In this document: positions 24,511 through 33,200 of the stretch, in pieces
How the letters are laid out: each line of letters opens with the position of its first letter
Position numbering within the stretch: position 1 is the stretch's first letter
Assembly (NCBI GenBank): GCA_020636375.1
Contig: JACJXZ010000004.1
Location: forward strand, 186,001 to 250,000
Source: Lewinellaceae bacterium
GTDB taxonomy: Bacteria > Bacteroidota > Bacteroidia > Chitinophagales > Saprospiraceae
Length of the DNA stretch: 64,000 bases
Reading direction: 5' to 3'
Notes under the pieces: model-generated
Told to the model about the DNA's origin: nothing
The model's database searches: none
The model's input: only the letters and a program-made list of their open reading frames with translations
Position numbers and translations under genes: made by a program

Positions 24511-25401
24511 TCAATACTGAATCTCCCCCAGGTTCACCACAAACCCTTTGATTTTGTGCTTGGAGGCCAGGCTTTTTCGGTAGTTGTCCGCTGCCGATTC
24601 GGAATCGAAGGGCCCCAGGAGGACTTTATACATCGGCCGGTCGAAGCTGGGTTCAATGCTGATGAGGATGTTGTCGAACCACTTGGCCTGCAGGTCGGCG
24701 ACCTGTTTGAAGACATTTTCGTAGTTCTCCAGGGAAGATACCTGTACGCCGAAGCCCCGGTTTCCCGGCTGTTCGAGCACGATGCGGTACAAGCCGTACT
24801 TTTGGTACTCCTTGCCTACCAGTCGGCTCTTGTTGGCCGGCACATATCCTGTATTGGGAGTCCGTTCCCGGGTGTCCTCCTTCGGCGCGGCAGGGGCTTC
24901 CGCCTTTTTCGTTTCCTCGCGGGCGGCGATCCGCCGGGCGTTTTCCGCGTTGTCGAAGGCGGTGGGCAGGTCTGCCTTTTTGGGAGGCGCCGTTGTTGCT
25001 GCTGTTTCCGTTTTTGCTTTCGGCGTTTCCGTGGAGCGCCCCACGACCTCCACCTTTACTTCCGCTACGCCGTCCTGGACGATGCCCAGTTGCCGGGCGG
25101 CAGCCATAGACAGGTCGACCACCCGACCTTTGATGTAAGGGCCTTTGTCGATCACTGTGACGACCACGGTTTTGTTGTTGTCCAGGCGGGTGACTTTCAG
25201 TTTGGTGCCGTACGGATGCCGTTTATGGGCGGCGGTCAATTGGTTTTTGTCGTATTGCACTCCGTAAGCGGTTTCCCTCCCCTGGAAATCGTCGGAGTAA
25301 TAGGAGGCCAGCCCCCATTCCTCGTTGTCCTGGGCGGCAAGAGCGGCGCCCGCAAAGAGGAAAAGAGCGGCAAAAAGGAATTTGGCGAAGACAGTTCTCA
25401 T
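24511..25401 (-). CDS. RlpA-like septal lytic transglycosylase with SPOR domain
   Basis: A 296-residue exported protein. Signal MRTVFAKFLFAALFLFAGAALA; an RlpA double-psi beta-barrel (about 28-118) with LASYYSDDFQGRETAYGVQY, LTAAHKRHPYGTKLKVTRLD, VIDKGPYIKGRVVDLSMAAA; a Lys/Ala/Thr-rich linker (about 122-200); and a C-terminal SPOR domain (about 210-290) with GFGVQVSSLENYENVFKQVA and YKVLLGPFDSESAADNYRKS. RlpA cleaves naked glycan strands at division sites and SPOR recruits it there. The start codon is a good ATG with a complete signal. Confidence 0.88.
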   Translation of the reverse strand: MRTVFAKFLFAALFLFAGAALAAQDNEEWGLASYYSDDFQGRETAYGVQYDKNQLTAAHKRHPYGTKLKVTRLDNNKTVVVTVIDKGPYIKGRVVDLSMAAARQLGIVQDGVAEVKVEVVGRSTETPKAKTETAATTAPPKKADLPTAFDNAENARRIAAREETKKAEAPAAPKEDTRERTPNTGYVPANKSRLVGKEYQKYGLYRIVLEQPGNRGFGVQVSSLENYENVFKQVADLQAKWFDNILISIEPSFDRPMYKVLLGPFDSESAADNYRKSLASKHKIKGFVVNLGEIQY

Positions 25402-25710
25402 AATTGTTTCGTTTTTGGACAGTGTTTAAAGCCTGTAGTTAAAACGGCCTGAATCCGGATTTTATTAAGACTTTTTTTCAAATATAGGGATTCGGCTTTG
25501 TGCATTGAACCAAAGGGCGGCAAAATTTGTAATTTTGCGTGTTAAACAAGAAATAAATGTGTAGGTGTTCCGGTATTTCGGTATTGCGGTATTCCGGCCT
25601 GAAGCGTATGAGGGCTTTGTCGGGCAAAATGACCGGCCTGCATCGGGTCAACCGCAATACCATAACACCGCAATACCATTACACCAATAGTTAAGGCAAT
25701 AGATAACAGC
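25402..25710. other. Intergenic stretch before mnmA
   Basis: No gene. A TAnnTTTG-like box TAATTTTG lies at 25530-25537, with TTG at 25505 (22 bases apart, a little long), and could drive mnmA through a long leader. From 25562 to 25680 are repeated CGGTAT/ATACCG and GCAATACCAT words forming loose inverted repeats. Confidence 0.4.
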
Positions 25711-26826
25711 ATGAGCAAGCACGGCAGAGTTTTGGTTGCAATGAGCGGAGGCATCGACAGCACGGTGACGGCGATGATGCTCCACGAGCAGGGCTATGAG
25801 GTCATTGGGATCACCATGAAGACCTGGGACTACGCCAACTCCGGGGGATCGCATAAAGAGACGGGCTGCTGCAGCCTGGATTCCATCAACGACGCCCGCC
25901 AGGTGGCTGTCGACGTAGGCTTTCACCATTTTATTATCGACATCAGGGAGGAGTTCGGCGATTACGTCATCGACAATTTTGTCGACGAATACCTGGCCGG
26001 CCGCACGCCCAACCCTTGTGTGCTCTGCAACACGCATATCAAGTGGAACGCCCTGCTCAAAAGGGCCGACGCCCTGGATTGCGAATTTATCGCCACCGGC
26101 CATTACGCCCGGATCCGGGAGCTGGACGGGCGGCGCTACATCTCCCGCGCCAAAGACGGCCTGAAAGACCAGTCGTACGTCCTCTGGGGCCTGAGCCAGG
26201 AGTGCCTGCGGCGCAGCCGTTTTCCGCTGGGCAGCTATACCAAGCCCGAGGTGCGGCAGATGGCGGCCGACTGGGGCTACACCAGCTTGTCCAAAAAGGC
26301 GGAAAGCTACGAGATTTGCTTCGTGCCGGATAACGACTACCGGGGATTCCTCAAACGGCGCGTCGACGGCCTGGAGGAAAGGGTCCGGGGCGGCAAGTTC
26401 GTCAATGCCAAAGGCGAAGTGATCGGCCGGCACAAGGGATACCCCTTCTATACGGTCGGCCAGCGCAAAGGCCTGGGCGTTGCCTTCGGCGAGCCCATGT
26501 ATGTGACCGAAATACAGCCGGAAACCAACACCGTCGTCCTGGGCCATGTGGATGAACTGGTGCGCAACGGCATGGCTGTCGGACAGGCTAACCTGATGAA
26601 GTATGCGGAACTGCCGACGGGCATGGAAGCCGTCACGAAGATCAGATACAAAGACCACGGTACGCTGAGCCGGCTGAGGCAGCAGGGCGATAAAGTAGAG
26701 GTGGAATTCCTCGCCCATGTACGCGGCGTGGCGCCAGGGCAGTCGGCGGTTTTCTATGAAGGCGATGATGTGGTTGGCGGAGGGATCATCCTGAATAGTT
26801 CTCTGAATGGAGCGGCTGGTATATGA
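25711..26826 (+). CDS. mnmA: tRNA 2-thiouridine(34) synthase MnmA
   Basis: A 371-residue enzyme that adds sulfur to U34 of tRNA-Lys, -Glu and -Gln in the cytosol. The PP-loop VAMSGGIDSTVTAMML (about 8-23) binds ATP, and the catalytic pair is NPCVLCN (second Cys near residue 107) and YEICFVPD (Cys near 204). Other marks are TGHYARI, KDQSYVLWGL, YTVGQRKGLGVA and VLGHVDEL. Length is usual. It has ATG at 25711 (MSKHGRVLVAMSGG). The lipoprotein gene follows at 26926. Confidence 0.95.
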   Translation: MSKHGRVLVAMSGGIDSTVTAMMLHEQGYEVIGITMKTWDYANSGGSHKETGCCSLDSINDARQVAVDVGFHHFIIDIREEFGDYVIDNFVDEYLAGRTPNPCVLCNTHIKWNALLKRADALDCEFIATGHYARIRELDGRRYISRAKDGLKDQSYVLWGLSQECLRRSRFPLGSYTKPEVRQMAADWGYTSLSKKAESYEICFVPDNDYRGFLKRRVDGLEERVRGGKFVNAKGEVIGRHKGYPFYTVGQRKGLGVAFGEPMYVTEIQPETNTVVLGHVDELVRNGMAVGQANLMKYAELPTGMEAVTKIRYKDHGTLSRLRQQGDKVEVEFLAHVRGVAPGQSAVFYEGDDVVGGGIILNSSLNGAAGI

Positions 26827-26925
26827 CCCGGCGCCATCCACAACTTCCGGATTTATCCGGTTTTGATCATCTTGCAGCGAGCCTTTTTTATAACCCCGGG
26901 TGTCGAAGAATCAAAATTATCCGAT

Positions 26926-27717
26926 ATGCGAGCAGGGCCCTTCGTCCTCTTTCCGATCATTGCCTTCCTCCTTTTTCTCGCCTGCAACAAAAGAGAAATC
27001 GAGGATACGCGTATTGAAGACTACGGCTACGGCTATTTTCCGCTGGAGGTGGGCCGCGCCTGGGAATATGAGGTGGATTCCATCATTTATGACCCGGCTG
27101 TAGGCGGCACCTCGGTAGATAGCTTCACGGCCTTCGTCCGGGAGGTGATAGCAGATACCCTGCTGGACAATACCGGTGTGGCACTCTACCGGGTAGAGCG
27201 TTTTTACCGCCGCAGCGACACCCTGCCCTGGCTGCCCGAAAAGGTGCTCACCTTCTCCCGGGACGGGCAGCGCGCTATTCGCACCGAAGATAACCTCCGT
27301 TTCACCAAGCTGGTCTTCCCCGTCCGGGAGGGCAAGTCGTGGGACGGGAACGCCTTTTTTGACGATTCGAGGTTCGTCTTTGTCGCCGGCGAAAGCATCC
27401 AGATGTTCAAAGGCTGGCAGTACCGCATCCTCGAAGCCGGCGTGCCGGCAATGGTGGGAAACCTGGAATTCAGCGATGTAGTCACCGTACAGAATGCCGA
27501 CAACCGTTACCTCAATAATTTCCTGGAGTATCGACTGGCCCGGGAACAATACGCCCGGGGAGTAGGGCTGGTCAGCCGCGAGGTGTTCATCTGGGACACC
27601 CTCTGCCGGGATTGTTGCGGCGGCAACGTGGAAGATGGGGTCTGCCAATCGTTGCCCTGGGAAGAAAAAATAGAGAAGGGGTTCACCGTCCGCCAACGGC
27701 TGATCAGTTATCAGTAG
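26926..27717 (+). CDS. Lipoprotein of unknown function
   Basis: A 263-residue lipoprotein. Signal MRAGPFVLFPIIAFLLFLAC with lipobox Cys 20, then NKREIEDTRIEDYGYGYFPL and a beta-rich domain beginning GRAWEYEVDSIIYDPAVGG, with paired Cys near the end (CRDCCGGNVEDGVC, about 236-249). I do not recognise the family; the start resembles proteins that hold beta-sandwich, surface-associated domains. It lies between mnmA and rimM and may be cotranscribed with rimM, which begins 17 bases after its stop. Start at 26926 because upstream ATT/TTG codons are not preceded by a signal. Confidence 0.7.
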   Translation: MRAGPFVLFPIIAFLLFLACNKREIEDTRIEDYGYGYFPLEVGRAWEYEVDSIIYDPAVGGTSVDSFTAFVREVIADTLLDNTGVALYRVERFYRRSDTLPWLPEKVLTFSRDGQRAIRTEDNLRFTKLVFPVREGKSWDGNAFFDDSRFVFVAGESIQMFKGWQYRILEAGVPAMVGNLEFSDVVTVQNADNRYLNNFLEYRLAREQYARGVGLVSREVFIWDTLCRDCCGGNVEDGVCQSLPWEEKIEKGFTVRQRLISYQ

Positions 27718-27734
27718 CGCTTTAATTTTGAATT

Positions 27735-28247
27735 ATGGAAGAAGAGTATGTCCCGATCGGGCGCACCAGCAAGGCCTTCGGCACAGAAGGCGCTCTGAAG
27801 TTCAAGGTTGAAGAGCCGTTTCTCGACGACTTTCTCGACGCGCCCGTGATCTTCCTGGAGCTGCTGGGCAATCCCGTTCCCTTCTTTATAGAATATATCC
27901 ACAACGAATCCCCCCTGATCGTCAAACTGGAGGAGGTAGACTCCCGGGAATCAGCGCTGGAACTGGCCGGCAAGGCACTGCTTTTGCGGGGGGAAGACGT
28001 CGCCCGGGAATCTCTGGAGCGGCCTTTTGACCTCCGCGCGCTGGAAGGTTTCCTGGTCGTCGACCGCAAAGCAGGAGAAGTCGGCCGGATCGAAGAGGTC
28101 ATCGAGCTGCCCCAGCAGATGATGGCCATTGTGCCATACGAAGCGCGGGAAGTACTCATCCCCCTGAACGATCAGCTCATTCTCGAAGTGGACGTGGAAG
28201 CCCGGCGGATCAGCATGGACCTGCCGGAAGGGCTGCTGGAGCTGTGA
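27735..28247 (+). CDS. rimM: 16S rRNA maturation factor RimM
   Basis: A 170-residue protein required for 30S ribosome subunit maturation at the 3' domain. The N-terminal domain starts EEYVPIGRTSKAFGTEGALK (about 3-22) and the C-terminal PRC-barrel domain (about 100-168) has DLRALEGFLVVDRKAGEVG, QQMMAIVPYEAREVLIPLND and VEARRISMDLPEGLLEL. The typical end LPEGL is present. Length normal. It follows the lipoprotein gene closely and ends before a gene-free stretch. Confidence 0.9.
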   Translation: MEEEYVPIGRTSKAFGTEGALKFKVEEPFLDDFLDAPVIFLELLGNPVPFFIEYIHNESPLIVKLEEVDSRESALELAGKALLLRGEDVARESLERPFDLRALEGFLVVDRKAGEVGRIEEVIELPQQMMAIVPYEAREVLIPLNDQLILEVDVEARRISMDLPEGLLEL

Positions 28248-28605
28248 GTGAGGTGCCGCAAGCACTAAATAACGTGAGTTCGGGATGGGCGCGATTCCCT
28301 TTTGTACCCCTTGCTCGGTTTTAGGTCTTAGGCTATAGGTTTTAATGGGCAACCCAGGCCTAATCGGGCACTCACCAGGCACCTAACGCCCAAAACCTAA
28401 TGCCTAAACCCTCCCAACACCGGAGGGGCACAATATAGCATCGCGCCCTTCGGGATTAATTCGAGAATATGCGGGATCAGAATCCTGATTTTGTTAACCG
28501 TTGATCGTTGTCTGTTTCCGGGAACAATCAACCCGCAACAAACAACGAGGAACTTAGCGACGTGCGATCAATAACTGCCCCAAACCTTCGTCCTGCCAAC
28601 AGGAG
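28248..28605. other. Gene-free stretch
   Basis: No gene seen on either strand. It holds loose inverted words (TAGGTCTTAGGC/GCCTAAACC, GGTTTTAATGGGC/GCCCAAAACC) around 28315-28410, and a small GTTGATCGTTG/CAACAATC-type pair near 28500. It separates convergent rimM and the amylase-like gene, so a terminator might lie here but none is clear. Confidence 0.5.
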
Positions 28606-30615
28606 TCACTCTTTCACCAGCCTTTTGGACCAGCTTTTGTCCTCGCCGGCGGTGAAGCTGAGGAAGTAAACGCCGCTGGGCAGCCGGCGCAGGTCCAGCC
28701 GGGCGATGTTGTCTCCTTTCCGGATGCTCTGAGGCTGGTAGATGACCCTGGTGCCTTTGGCGTCGAAGAGCGCCAGTTCCGCTTTGGCGTCGTAGTTGCT
28801 TTTCACGCGGACGGACTTGACCCAGTCGGCAGGCCCTTCGGTAAGTTCAAAACTCAGCTCTCTTTTCAGGAGGCGGGTTTTCACCAGGGGGGAGTATTCG
28901 TAGCCGCCCTCGTTGTCCAGCATCTTGACCCGGTATGACAACTGTTCATTGGGAAATACATCCTTGTCGATGAACAGGTAGGAAGCGCTCTCCCCCTCCT
29001 GCCCGATGGGGGCGATGCTGGCCAGGCGCTGGAAAGGTTTTCCGTCGACCGACCGCTCTACTTCGTAGCCGATTGACTTTTCTTCGAAGGCTATTTCCCA
29101 ATTCAGTTCGATGTAGTCGGTAAAGCTGGAAGCTTCCAGGCCGATCGGGCTGGCGCTGACCCGCTCGGCCCGCCCCTGCACCCATACCCCGTAAGACCGG
29201 GGGGGCAGCCGAAGCCGGACGGCATTGGGAATGGCATGGACTGTATCGGCAAAGGTTTTCAAGGTGGGGCTGAGGGAAGATCCAAGCACGTCTGTAAAGA
29301 GGTCGCCGGCCCGGAGGTTGGACGGGTTGATCTCCTGGACGGCGTCCAGGGTGTCGTTGCCGAAGTTGATGACGACCAGGATATCTTTCCCGGCGCCGGC
29401 GGCGGCTTTCCCGGCAGGCGTATTGGCGCCGTCCATCTGGAAGGCCAGTACCCGGGTGCTGTCGACGCCCCGGTCCGCCGAATAGTAAAACGATCCTTTG
29501 TCGGTGCGCGCCCGGTTGAGGTACTCCACGGCAGTGGCGCCATAGATATAATCCCGGTGGGCTTTGATCAACTGGTTGATCTCCTTTTTGAGCGGGCTTT
29601 TCCCGATGTATTCCGGCAGTTCCGACTGTTCGCCGTAATAATCGCCATAGTAAATGGAGGGCAGGCCGAGTTGGTTGTTGGTGAGAATATAAGCGTAGGC
29701 GAGCAGGGGATCCCCGATAGGGTCGTCCCAATCACCGCGTTTGTTGTTCTGGTTTTTGAATACCGGATGGTTGGCCATCGTCACGATGTTGAACCCCGAG
29801 ACGGAAGAGGCGTCGCGGATGCTCCGCTCAAAAAGGTGGCGTACATCGTAGGTACTGTCGGCGCAGGCCTGGCGAAGGGCTTCCCGGAGGGGGTAGTCGT
29901 ATACGCGGGGGTCGATCTCGGGGCGGGCGGCGGGGTTGAGGTAGTAAATGACTTCCGCTGCCCATTTGCCCAGCCGCGCCGGCTCGGCAGGGTAGGGGAG
30001 CGCAGCCACTACGAGCTGCGGGGCCGACCCTTTGACGAACATTTCGTTGATCTCCCGGGCGGTGGCCTGTGCGTCGAGTCCCCGCTTTCGGTGCAGGCTG
30101 TAAGCATTGACCGCGAAGCGCTGCCGAAGGCCGGCCGCCTGGCGGCCAAAGGAAAGGCTGTCATCCACCTCCAGGTTGGCAATGGGTTGTATGCCATGCT
30201 TTTGCAGCCCTCGCATCAGGCGCCTCACCGCTTCCGGGCTGTCCCTTTTCAACGAAGGGAGCCATAAGTAAGAAAACCCGGCATAGGATAGTTCCGTGGC
30301 CTGGCTTTCCATCCGTTCTACCCAAAACTCCAGGGTTGCCGAATCCACCTCCACGTCCGGCCCGTCCTCCGGGCAACTCCAGTAGCAGCCCTGCATGATG
30401 AAATCCTGGCCCTGGGCCGGGACAAAAGCGAATACGCTGGAAACTGCAGCCAACCAACATACTATCGGACATTTGCCGGATCGTGTAAATGTGTAAGGGT
30501 GTAAATGCGTAAAAGAGCAGCGTTCCCAGGTATCTGTTCTTTTGCTGTTTAACACGTTTACTCCAATAGCCCCCAAAATGTCCAGCAGTATGGTCAACCA
30601 CAACATTCTTCTCAT
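28606..30615 (-). CDS. Secreted amylase-like protein with T9SS tail
   Basis: A roughly 669-residue protein. The mature part starts QDFIMQGCYWSCPEDGPDVE, as in GH13 alpha-amylases of Bacteroidota, with YAGFSYLWLPSLKRDS, YDYPLREALRQACAD, VTMANHPVFKNQ and GLPSIYYGDYYGEQSELPEY. The usual FRxDA nucleophile, the GE acid-base site and the NHD triad are not seen in place, so it may be catalytically dead. From about residue 490 come a fibronectin-III-like part and a T9SS type A tail (KAELALFDAKGTRVIYQ, RLPSGVYFLSF). The start is uncertain: ATG 30615 is used, but two hydrophobic stretches precede the mature part and the real signal (WLAAVSSVFAFVPAQGQ) begins near 30460. Confidence 0.75.
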   Translation of the reverse strand: MRRMLWLTILLDILGAIGVNVLNSKRTDTWERCSFTHLHPYTFTRSGKCPIVCWLAAVSSVFAFVPAQGQDFIMQGCYWSCPEDGPDVEVDSATLEFWVERMESQATELSYAGFSYLWLPSLKRDSPEAVRRLMRGLQKHGIQPIANLEVDDSLSFGRQAAGLRQRFAVNAYSLHRKRGLDAQATAREINEMFVKGSAPQLVVAALPYPAEPARLGKWAAEVIYYLNPAARPEIDPRVYDYPLREALRQACADSTYDVRHLFERSIRDASSVSGFNIVTMANHPVFKNQNNKRGDWDDPIGDPLLAYAYILTNNQLGLPSIYYGDYYGEQSELPEYIGKSPLKKEINQLIKAHRDYIYGATAVEYLNRARTDKGSFYYSADRGVDSTRVLAFQMDGANTPAGKAAAGAGKDILVVINFGNDTLDAVQEINPSNLRAGDLFTDVLGSSLSPTLKTFADTVHAIPNAVRLRLPPRSYGVWVQGRAERVSASPIGLEASSFTDYIELNWEIAFEEKSIGYEVERSVDGKPFQRLASIAPIGQEGESASYLFIDKDVFPNEQLSYRVKMLDNEGGYEYSPLVKTRLLKRELSFELTEGPADWVKSVRVKSNYDAKAELALFDAKGTRVIYQPQSIRKGDNIARLDLRRLPSGVYFLSFTAGEDKSWSKRLVKE

Positions 30616-30736
30616 AAACACCTGGTATTTATTATATACTCGGTTTTTGTAATTCAATCCTGTCTATAGCCCCCCTCGATCCCCCCGAAGGAGAGAACTG
30701 TCCAAAACAGGGCTGCGGAATCCTGTCAATCTTGTT

Positions 30737-30842
30737 CATCCTGTCTATAAAAACGCACCGCTTGAAAGCGGTACGTCCTGTTCATCCTGTACATCCTGTC
30801 TATAAAAACGCACCGCTTGAAAGCGGTACGTCCTGTTCATCC
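30737..30842. repeat. 55-bp direct repeat with hairpin, two copies
   Basis: A unit with CATCCTGTCTATAAAAACGC followed by ACCGCTTGAAAGCGGT and ACGTCCTGTTCATC occurs at 30737 and again at 30792, 55 bases apart. The centre ACCGCTTGAAAGCGGT is a hairpin. It lies between the divergent amylase-like and histidine kinase genes. Likely a dispersed intergenic repeat. Confidence 0.8.
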
Positions 30843-31020
30843 CGTCCTAAATTAGGAAATTGTCCGTAAAACTGGCCACTTTTTTGAAAATAAGGCCGGA
30901 TAGCCGTTAAATATTCCCCAAAAATTTCGATAATAGTGTCGGATTGTGGCCCTCCTGTCCGTTTCCAATGAAACCGGTGGGAAAGACAAACAGAAAAATG
31001 CACAAACAGCGTAACCATAA

Positions 31021-32277
31021 ATGAAATTGCCTATCCGGACAGATAGGGCGCTGCTTTCGGCAGTGCTTTTTTTTCTGGTCCTGTCCTTATATGCACAAGC
31101 CAACCGGCAACGGCAGTCCGATAGCTTGTGGCGGTTGCTGATCCTGGAGGAGTTGGGGGACACCGGCAGGGCGTATGCGCCTGCGGGCCTTTCCACCCTT
31201 TATCGGAACAATGAGCCCGATTGGCTGGCCAGCAGGGTTTTGCCGGACAGCCTCTTCAATATGGAAAAGGCAAAAGAATTTACCCTTCTCAAATTGAAGC
31301 ATGACCTTGAGCGCGCAGAGCAGGAATACGCCCTGGCCCTTAAGAGAAAAGACGATGAGATTCAATACCTCCAATTGCGCAACCGCTCCATTTCTGTTTA
31401 TCTGACAATAGGGGTCGCCGGACTGCTGGGGGCCGTTGTTTTCCTGCTGGCCCTGAATAGCCGTCAGAAGCGGGAGGCCAACCGTCGCCTGGCCAGGCAA
31501 AAAGCGGCCCTGGAAAAAGCCGGGGAAGAACTTCGCGCAAACCGGGAGAAGCTGGGGCAGTCCAACCGCATTCTCAACAACTTTGTCTTTGCAACTTCCC
31601 ATGACCTCAAAGAGTCGGTGCGTTCCGTAACCAGCTTCGGCCAGTTGCTGGAACGGAGGCTGCTGGACGGACAAACGGACTCTGCGCACCAATATGCCGG
31701 GTTTATTGCAGAGAACGGCAGGCGCATGGATCAAACGCTGGAAAAACTGCTCCTCATGTCGGAACTCATCGATACAGGCCTGCCGCCCTGCGCGCCGTTC
31801 GACCTGGAACATGCCGCCCGCCAGGCCTGGGCCGAGCTGTTACAGGAAAGAAAACCCGGCGCCTGTTCCCTGGACATCGAAACGCTCCCGGAAGCCTGCG
31901 GCGACACAGCCCTGCTTTACCAACTCATCAGCTACCTGCTGGAAAACGCCATCGAGTTCAGGAAGGAAGGGGAGTTCCTGGCTGTTCGCCTGAGCTATGA
32001 GCCGAGCGCCAGAGCCGGGACGGGCGCCTTCGTGGTGAGGGATAACGGACAGGGGGTTGGGGCCGAGTACCTGAATTCGATCTTCGAGCCTTTCATGCGC
32101 CTCAACCCCAGAGGAAAAGGGGGTGCGGGCCTTGGGCTGAGCATTTGCAGCCGCATCGTCGAATTGCATGGCGGCACGGCCTGGGCCGAGCCGGTGGAAT
32201 TGGGCGGGCTGGCCGTTTATTTCCGCCTTCCCCTGGCTACAGTGCAACAGAAAGAATCCGAACCGGCCCTGTCCTAA
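31021..32277 (+). CDS. Sensor histidine kinase
   Basis: A 418-residue membrane kinase. A signal or first helix (ALLSAVLFFLVLSLYAQA, about 10-27) and a periplasmic segment lead to a coiled coil (EFTLLKLKHDLERAEQEY, about 87-104), then a transmembrane helix (YLTIGVAGLLGAVVFLLAL, about 124-142). The DHp domain has the phospho-acceptor His in FATSHDLKESVRSVT (near 198), and the ATPase domain has N-box LLENAIEF, G1 DNGQGVG and G2 GAGLGLSICS. It lacks TPR repeats seen in many relatives. No response regulator adjoins; a glycosyltransferase follows 11 bases after its stop, so perhaps one transcript. Confidence 0.88.
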   Translation: MKLPIRTDRALLSAVLFFLVLSLYAQANRQRQSDSLWRLLILEELGDTGRAYAPAGLSTLYRNNEPDWLASRVLPDSLFNMEKAKEFTLLKLKHDLERAEQEYALALKRKDDEIQYLQLRNRSISVYLTIGVAGLLGAVVFLLALNSRQKREANRRLARQKAALEKAGEELRANREKLGQSNRILNNFVFATSHDLKESVRSVTSFGQLLERRLLDGQTDSAHQYAGFIAENGRRMDQTLEKLLLMSELIDTGLPPCAPFDLEHAARQAWAELLQERKPGACSLDIETLPEACGDTALLYQLISYLLENAIEFRKEGEFLAVRLSYEPSARAGTGAFVVRDNGQGVGAEYLNSIFEPFMRLNPRGKGGAGLGLSICSRIVELHGGTAWAEPVELGGLAVYFRLPLATVQQKESEPALS

Positions 32278-32288
32278 TTTCACGTTCC

Positions 32289-33200
32289 ATGCTATCCATT
32301 CTTATACCCATCTATAACTTCGATGTGCGGGCACTGGTCAACGAGCTTAGCCGGCAATCCGCCGGCCTGCCTCTTCCGGCCGAGATCCTCTGCTTTGACG
32401 ATGGTTCGGAGGAGCGCTGGAAAGCGCTGAACCGCGAAGTGGGCGGCCTTCCCTCCGTCCGGTACCGCGAATTGCCGGCCAACCTCGGCCGCTCCCGCAT
32501 CCGCAACGCCCTGGCCGATGCCGCCCGGGGCAGCCACCTGCTCTTCCTGGATTGCGATTCGCAGGTGCCGGACGGCGCCTACCTGGAGCGCTACGCCGGC
32601 GAACTGGATGGCCGGAGCCTGCTCTACGGCGGCCGTGCCTACCGGAAGGCGCCGCCCGCCGACCCGCAACTGTTCCTCCACTGGCTGTACGGGGTCCGTC
32701 GTGAGCAGATGCCGCCGGACCGGCGCCGGATTCATCCCTATCATCACTTCATGACCAACAACTTTCTCATTCCCGCCTCCGTTTTTCAGGCGATCCGTTT
32801 CGATGAGCGCCTTCTCCAATACGGGCACGAGGATACTCTTTTTGGCATGGAGCTCCGCAAGCAGGGAGTGCCCATCCGCCACCTGGATAACCCCCTGCTG
32901 CATATCGGGCTGGAGCCGGCAGCTGTTTTTCTGGAAAAAACCCGGACCGGCGTGCGCAACCTGGCCTTTCTCTACCGGTCCGGGACAGGTATCGAAACCC
33001 GGTTGACCTCATTCTGCGAAAAACTGGAACGGATCGGGGCCAGGCGGCCGGTGAAAACAGCTTTGTCCGGATTGCGGCCGTTATTTCTCCGCCACCTGCT
33101 GTCCCGCCGGCCAGCCCTTTTTGTCCTGGACCTTTATAAACTGAGCCTCTTTCTGGAGGAATGGCAGGCTGCCTATTCCGGCCGGCAAATCTTCCGGTAA
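32289..33200 (+). CDS. Family 2 glycosyltransferase
   Basis: A 303-residue GT-A enzyme for transfer of a sugar from a nucleotide donor. LSILIPIYNFDVRALVNELS opens it, followed by ILCFDDGSEE (about 34-43), the DxD-like LLFLDCDSQVPDGAYLERYA (about 86-105), FMTNNFLIPASVFQAI (about 156-171) and the acceptor-side GHEDTLFGMELRKQG (about 181-195). No membrane helix. The upstream frame overlaps the kinase, so ATG 32289 is chosen. Its last 28 bases overlap the end of the convergent glycosyltransferase. Confidence 0.9.
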   Translation: MLSILIPIYNFDVRALVNELSRQSAGLPLPAEILCFDDGSEERWKALNREVGGLPSVRYRELPANLGRSRIRNALADAARGSHLLFLDCDSQVPDGAYLERYAGELDGRSLLYGGRAYRKAPPADPQLFLHWLYGVRREQMPPDRRRIHPYHHFMTNNFLIPASVFQAIRFDERLLQYGHEDTLFGMELRKQGVPIRHLDNPLLHIGLEPAAVFLEKTRTGVRNLAFLYRSGTGIETRLTSFCEKLERIGARRPVKTALSGLRPLFLRHLLSRRPALFVLDLYKLSLFLEEWQAAYSGRQIFR

